This document shows, in pieces, positions 63,748 to 64,000 of a stretch of DNA of 64,000 nucleotides. The notes under the pieces were generated by a model, which was given only the letters and a program-made list of their open reading frames with translations, was not told where the DNA came from and did no database searches. A program made the position numbers and the translations under genes. The DNA comes from Brasenia schreberi (Eukaryota > Streptophyta > Magnoliopsida > Nymphaeales > Cabombaceae), in NCBI GenBank assembly GCA_036023115.1, contig JAYKKT010000061.1, positions 17,211,501-17,275,500 on the forward strand. Reading direction: 5' to 3'. The stretch's first letter is position 1, and every line of letters starts with the position of its first letter.

Positions 63748-64000
63748 CTGCATCCACAAACAATAACAAGCCAAAGACCTTAGGGGTTAAAAATTCAGCA
63801 TCTCAGATGTTCGGCTTTGTACAATAGAATCCTTCCTATATTGAGAAAGGAAATATGTGAGTTGATCAAATCTTTTGGGGCATAGATAGTTTAAAGGTCC
63901 ATATATAGGGTTACTTTTCTGAAGAAAACAGAAGTCAAAAATAAAGCTACAGAGCTCATGTTGCAAGACTTGAGTGCGTAAAATATATCTTTCGGTAAAC
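63748..64000 (-). other. Alpha-dioxygenase intron 1 (partial)
   Basis: The sequence right of the exon acceptor at 63748. The N-terminal exon expected for the family is not present up to 64000, so the window ends inside intron 1. Confidence 0.6.

Overview
This window is nuclear DNA of a flowering plant. It is AT-rich and has GT-AG introns, plant-type LTR retrotransposons, RTE-type LINEs, tRNA-derived SINEs and long (AT)n and (GA)n tracts. Three host genes of plant-typical families are present. I cannot fix the species from sequence alone.

Layout. 0-25 kb is almost entirely transposon-derived. It holds a decayed MULE/OTU-type transposase remnant (0.5-1.6 kb) and a Copia gag-protease remnant on the minus strand (1.8-2.9 kb). 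Next comes a large decayed Ty3/Gypsy element of the Tat type (about 3.2-14.6 kb), split in its polyprotein by an RTE LINE (10.7-12.7 kb). A Copia element reduced to RT-RNase H follows (14.85-18.4 kb), then a long minus-strand RTE LINE with its endonuclease domain and 5' leader (24.5-21.4 kb). 25-28.4 kb holds short interspersed elements, including a SINE with a 16-bp target duplication.

Host genes. (1) 28.8-35.9 kb, plus: a complete 15-exon gene for a mannose-1-phosphate guanylyltransferase alpha-type (KONJAC-like) protein, 415 aa after splicing, with RTE LINE fragments in introns 5 and 9. (2) 44.4-46.6 kb, plus: a complete two-exon Bet v 1/MLP-type gene, 159 aa, with an RTE LINE fragment in its intron. 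(3) 63.7-56.5 kb, minus: nine exons of a fatty-acid alpha-dioxygenase gene. Its first exon lies beyond the right edge, and one junction (exons at 58.7 and 58.4 kb) is one base short of an intact frame. The three genes do not form a pathway; they are ordinary neighbours separated by repeats.

Other repeats. 39.8-41.0 kb is a second MULE transposase relic (minus). 47.3-50.5 kb is a cluster of GGTTC/GAACC-rich short elements, one interrupted by an RTE LINE. 51.4-56.2 kb is a decayed Copia element (minus) with both LTRs. The GGTTC-rich family recurs at 20.3, 26.8 and 56.8 kb; its best copy (56758-57190) has terminal inverted repeats starting TAGACATG and carries a tRNA-like module.

I found no CRISPR array, prokaryote-like system, rRNA gene or stand-alone tRNA gene. 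The most informative signals are six related RTE insertions, five with recognisable target duplications; the one-base defect in the alpha-dioxygenase gene; a tRNA-like module inside a DNA-transposon-like family; and a LINE missing its 3' rather than its 5' end. Exon coordinates were set by eye from splice consensus and family conservation, and no alignment or search was run.
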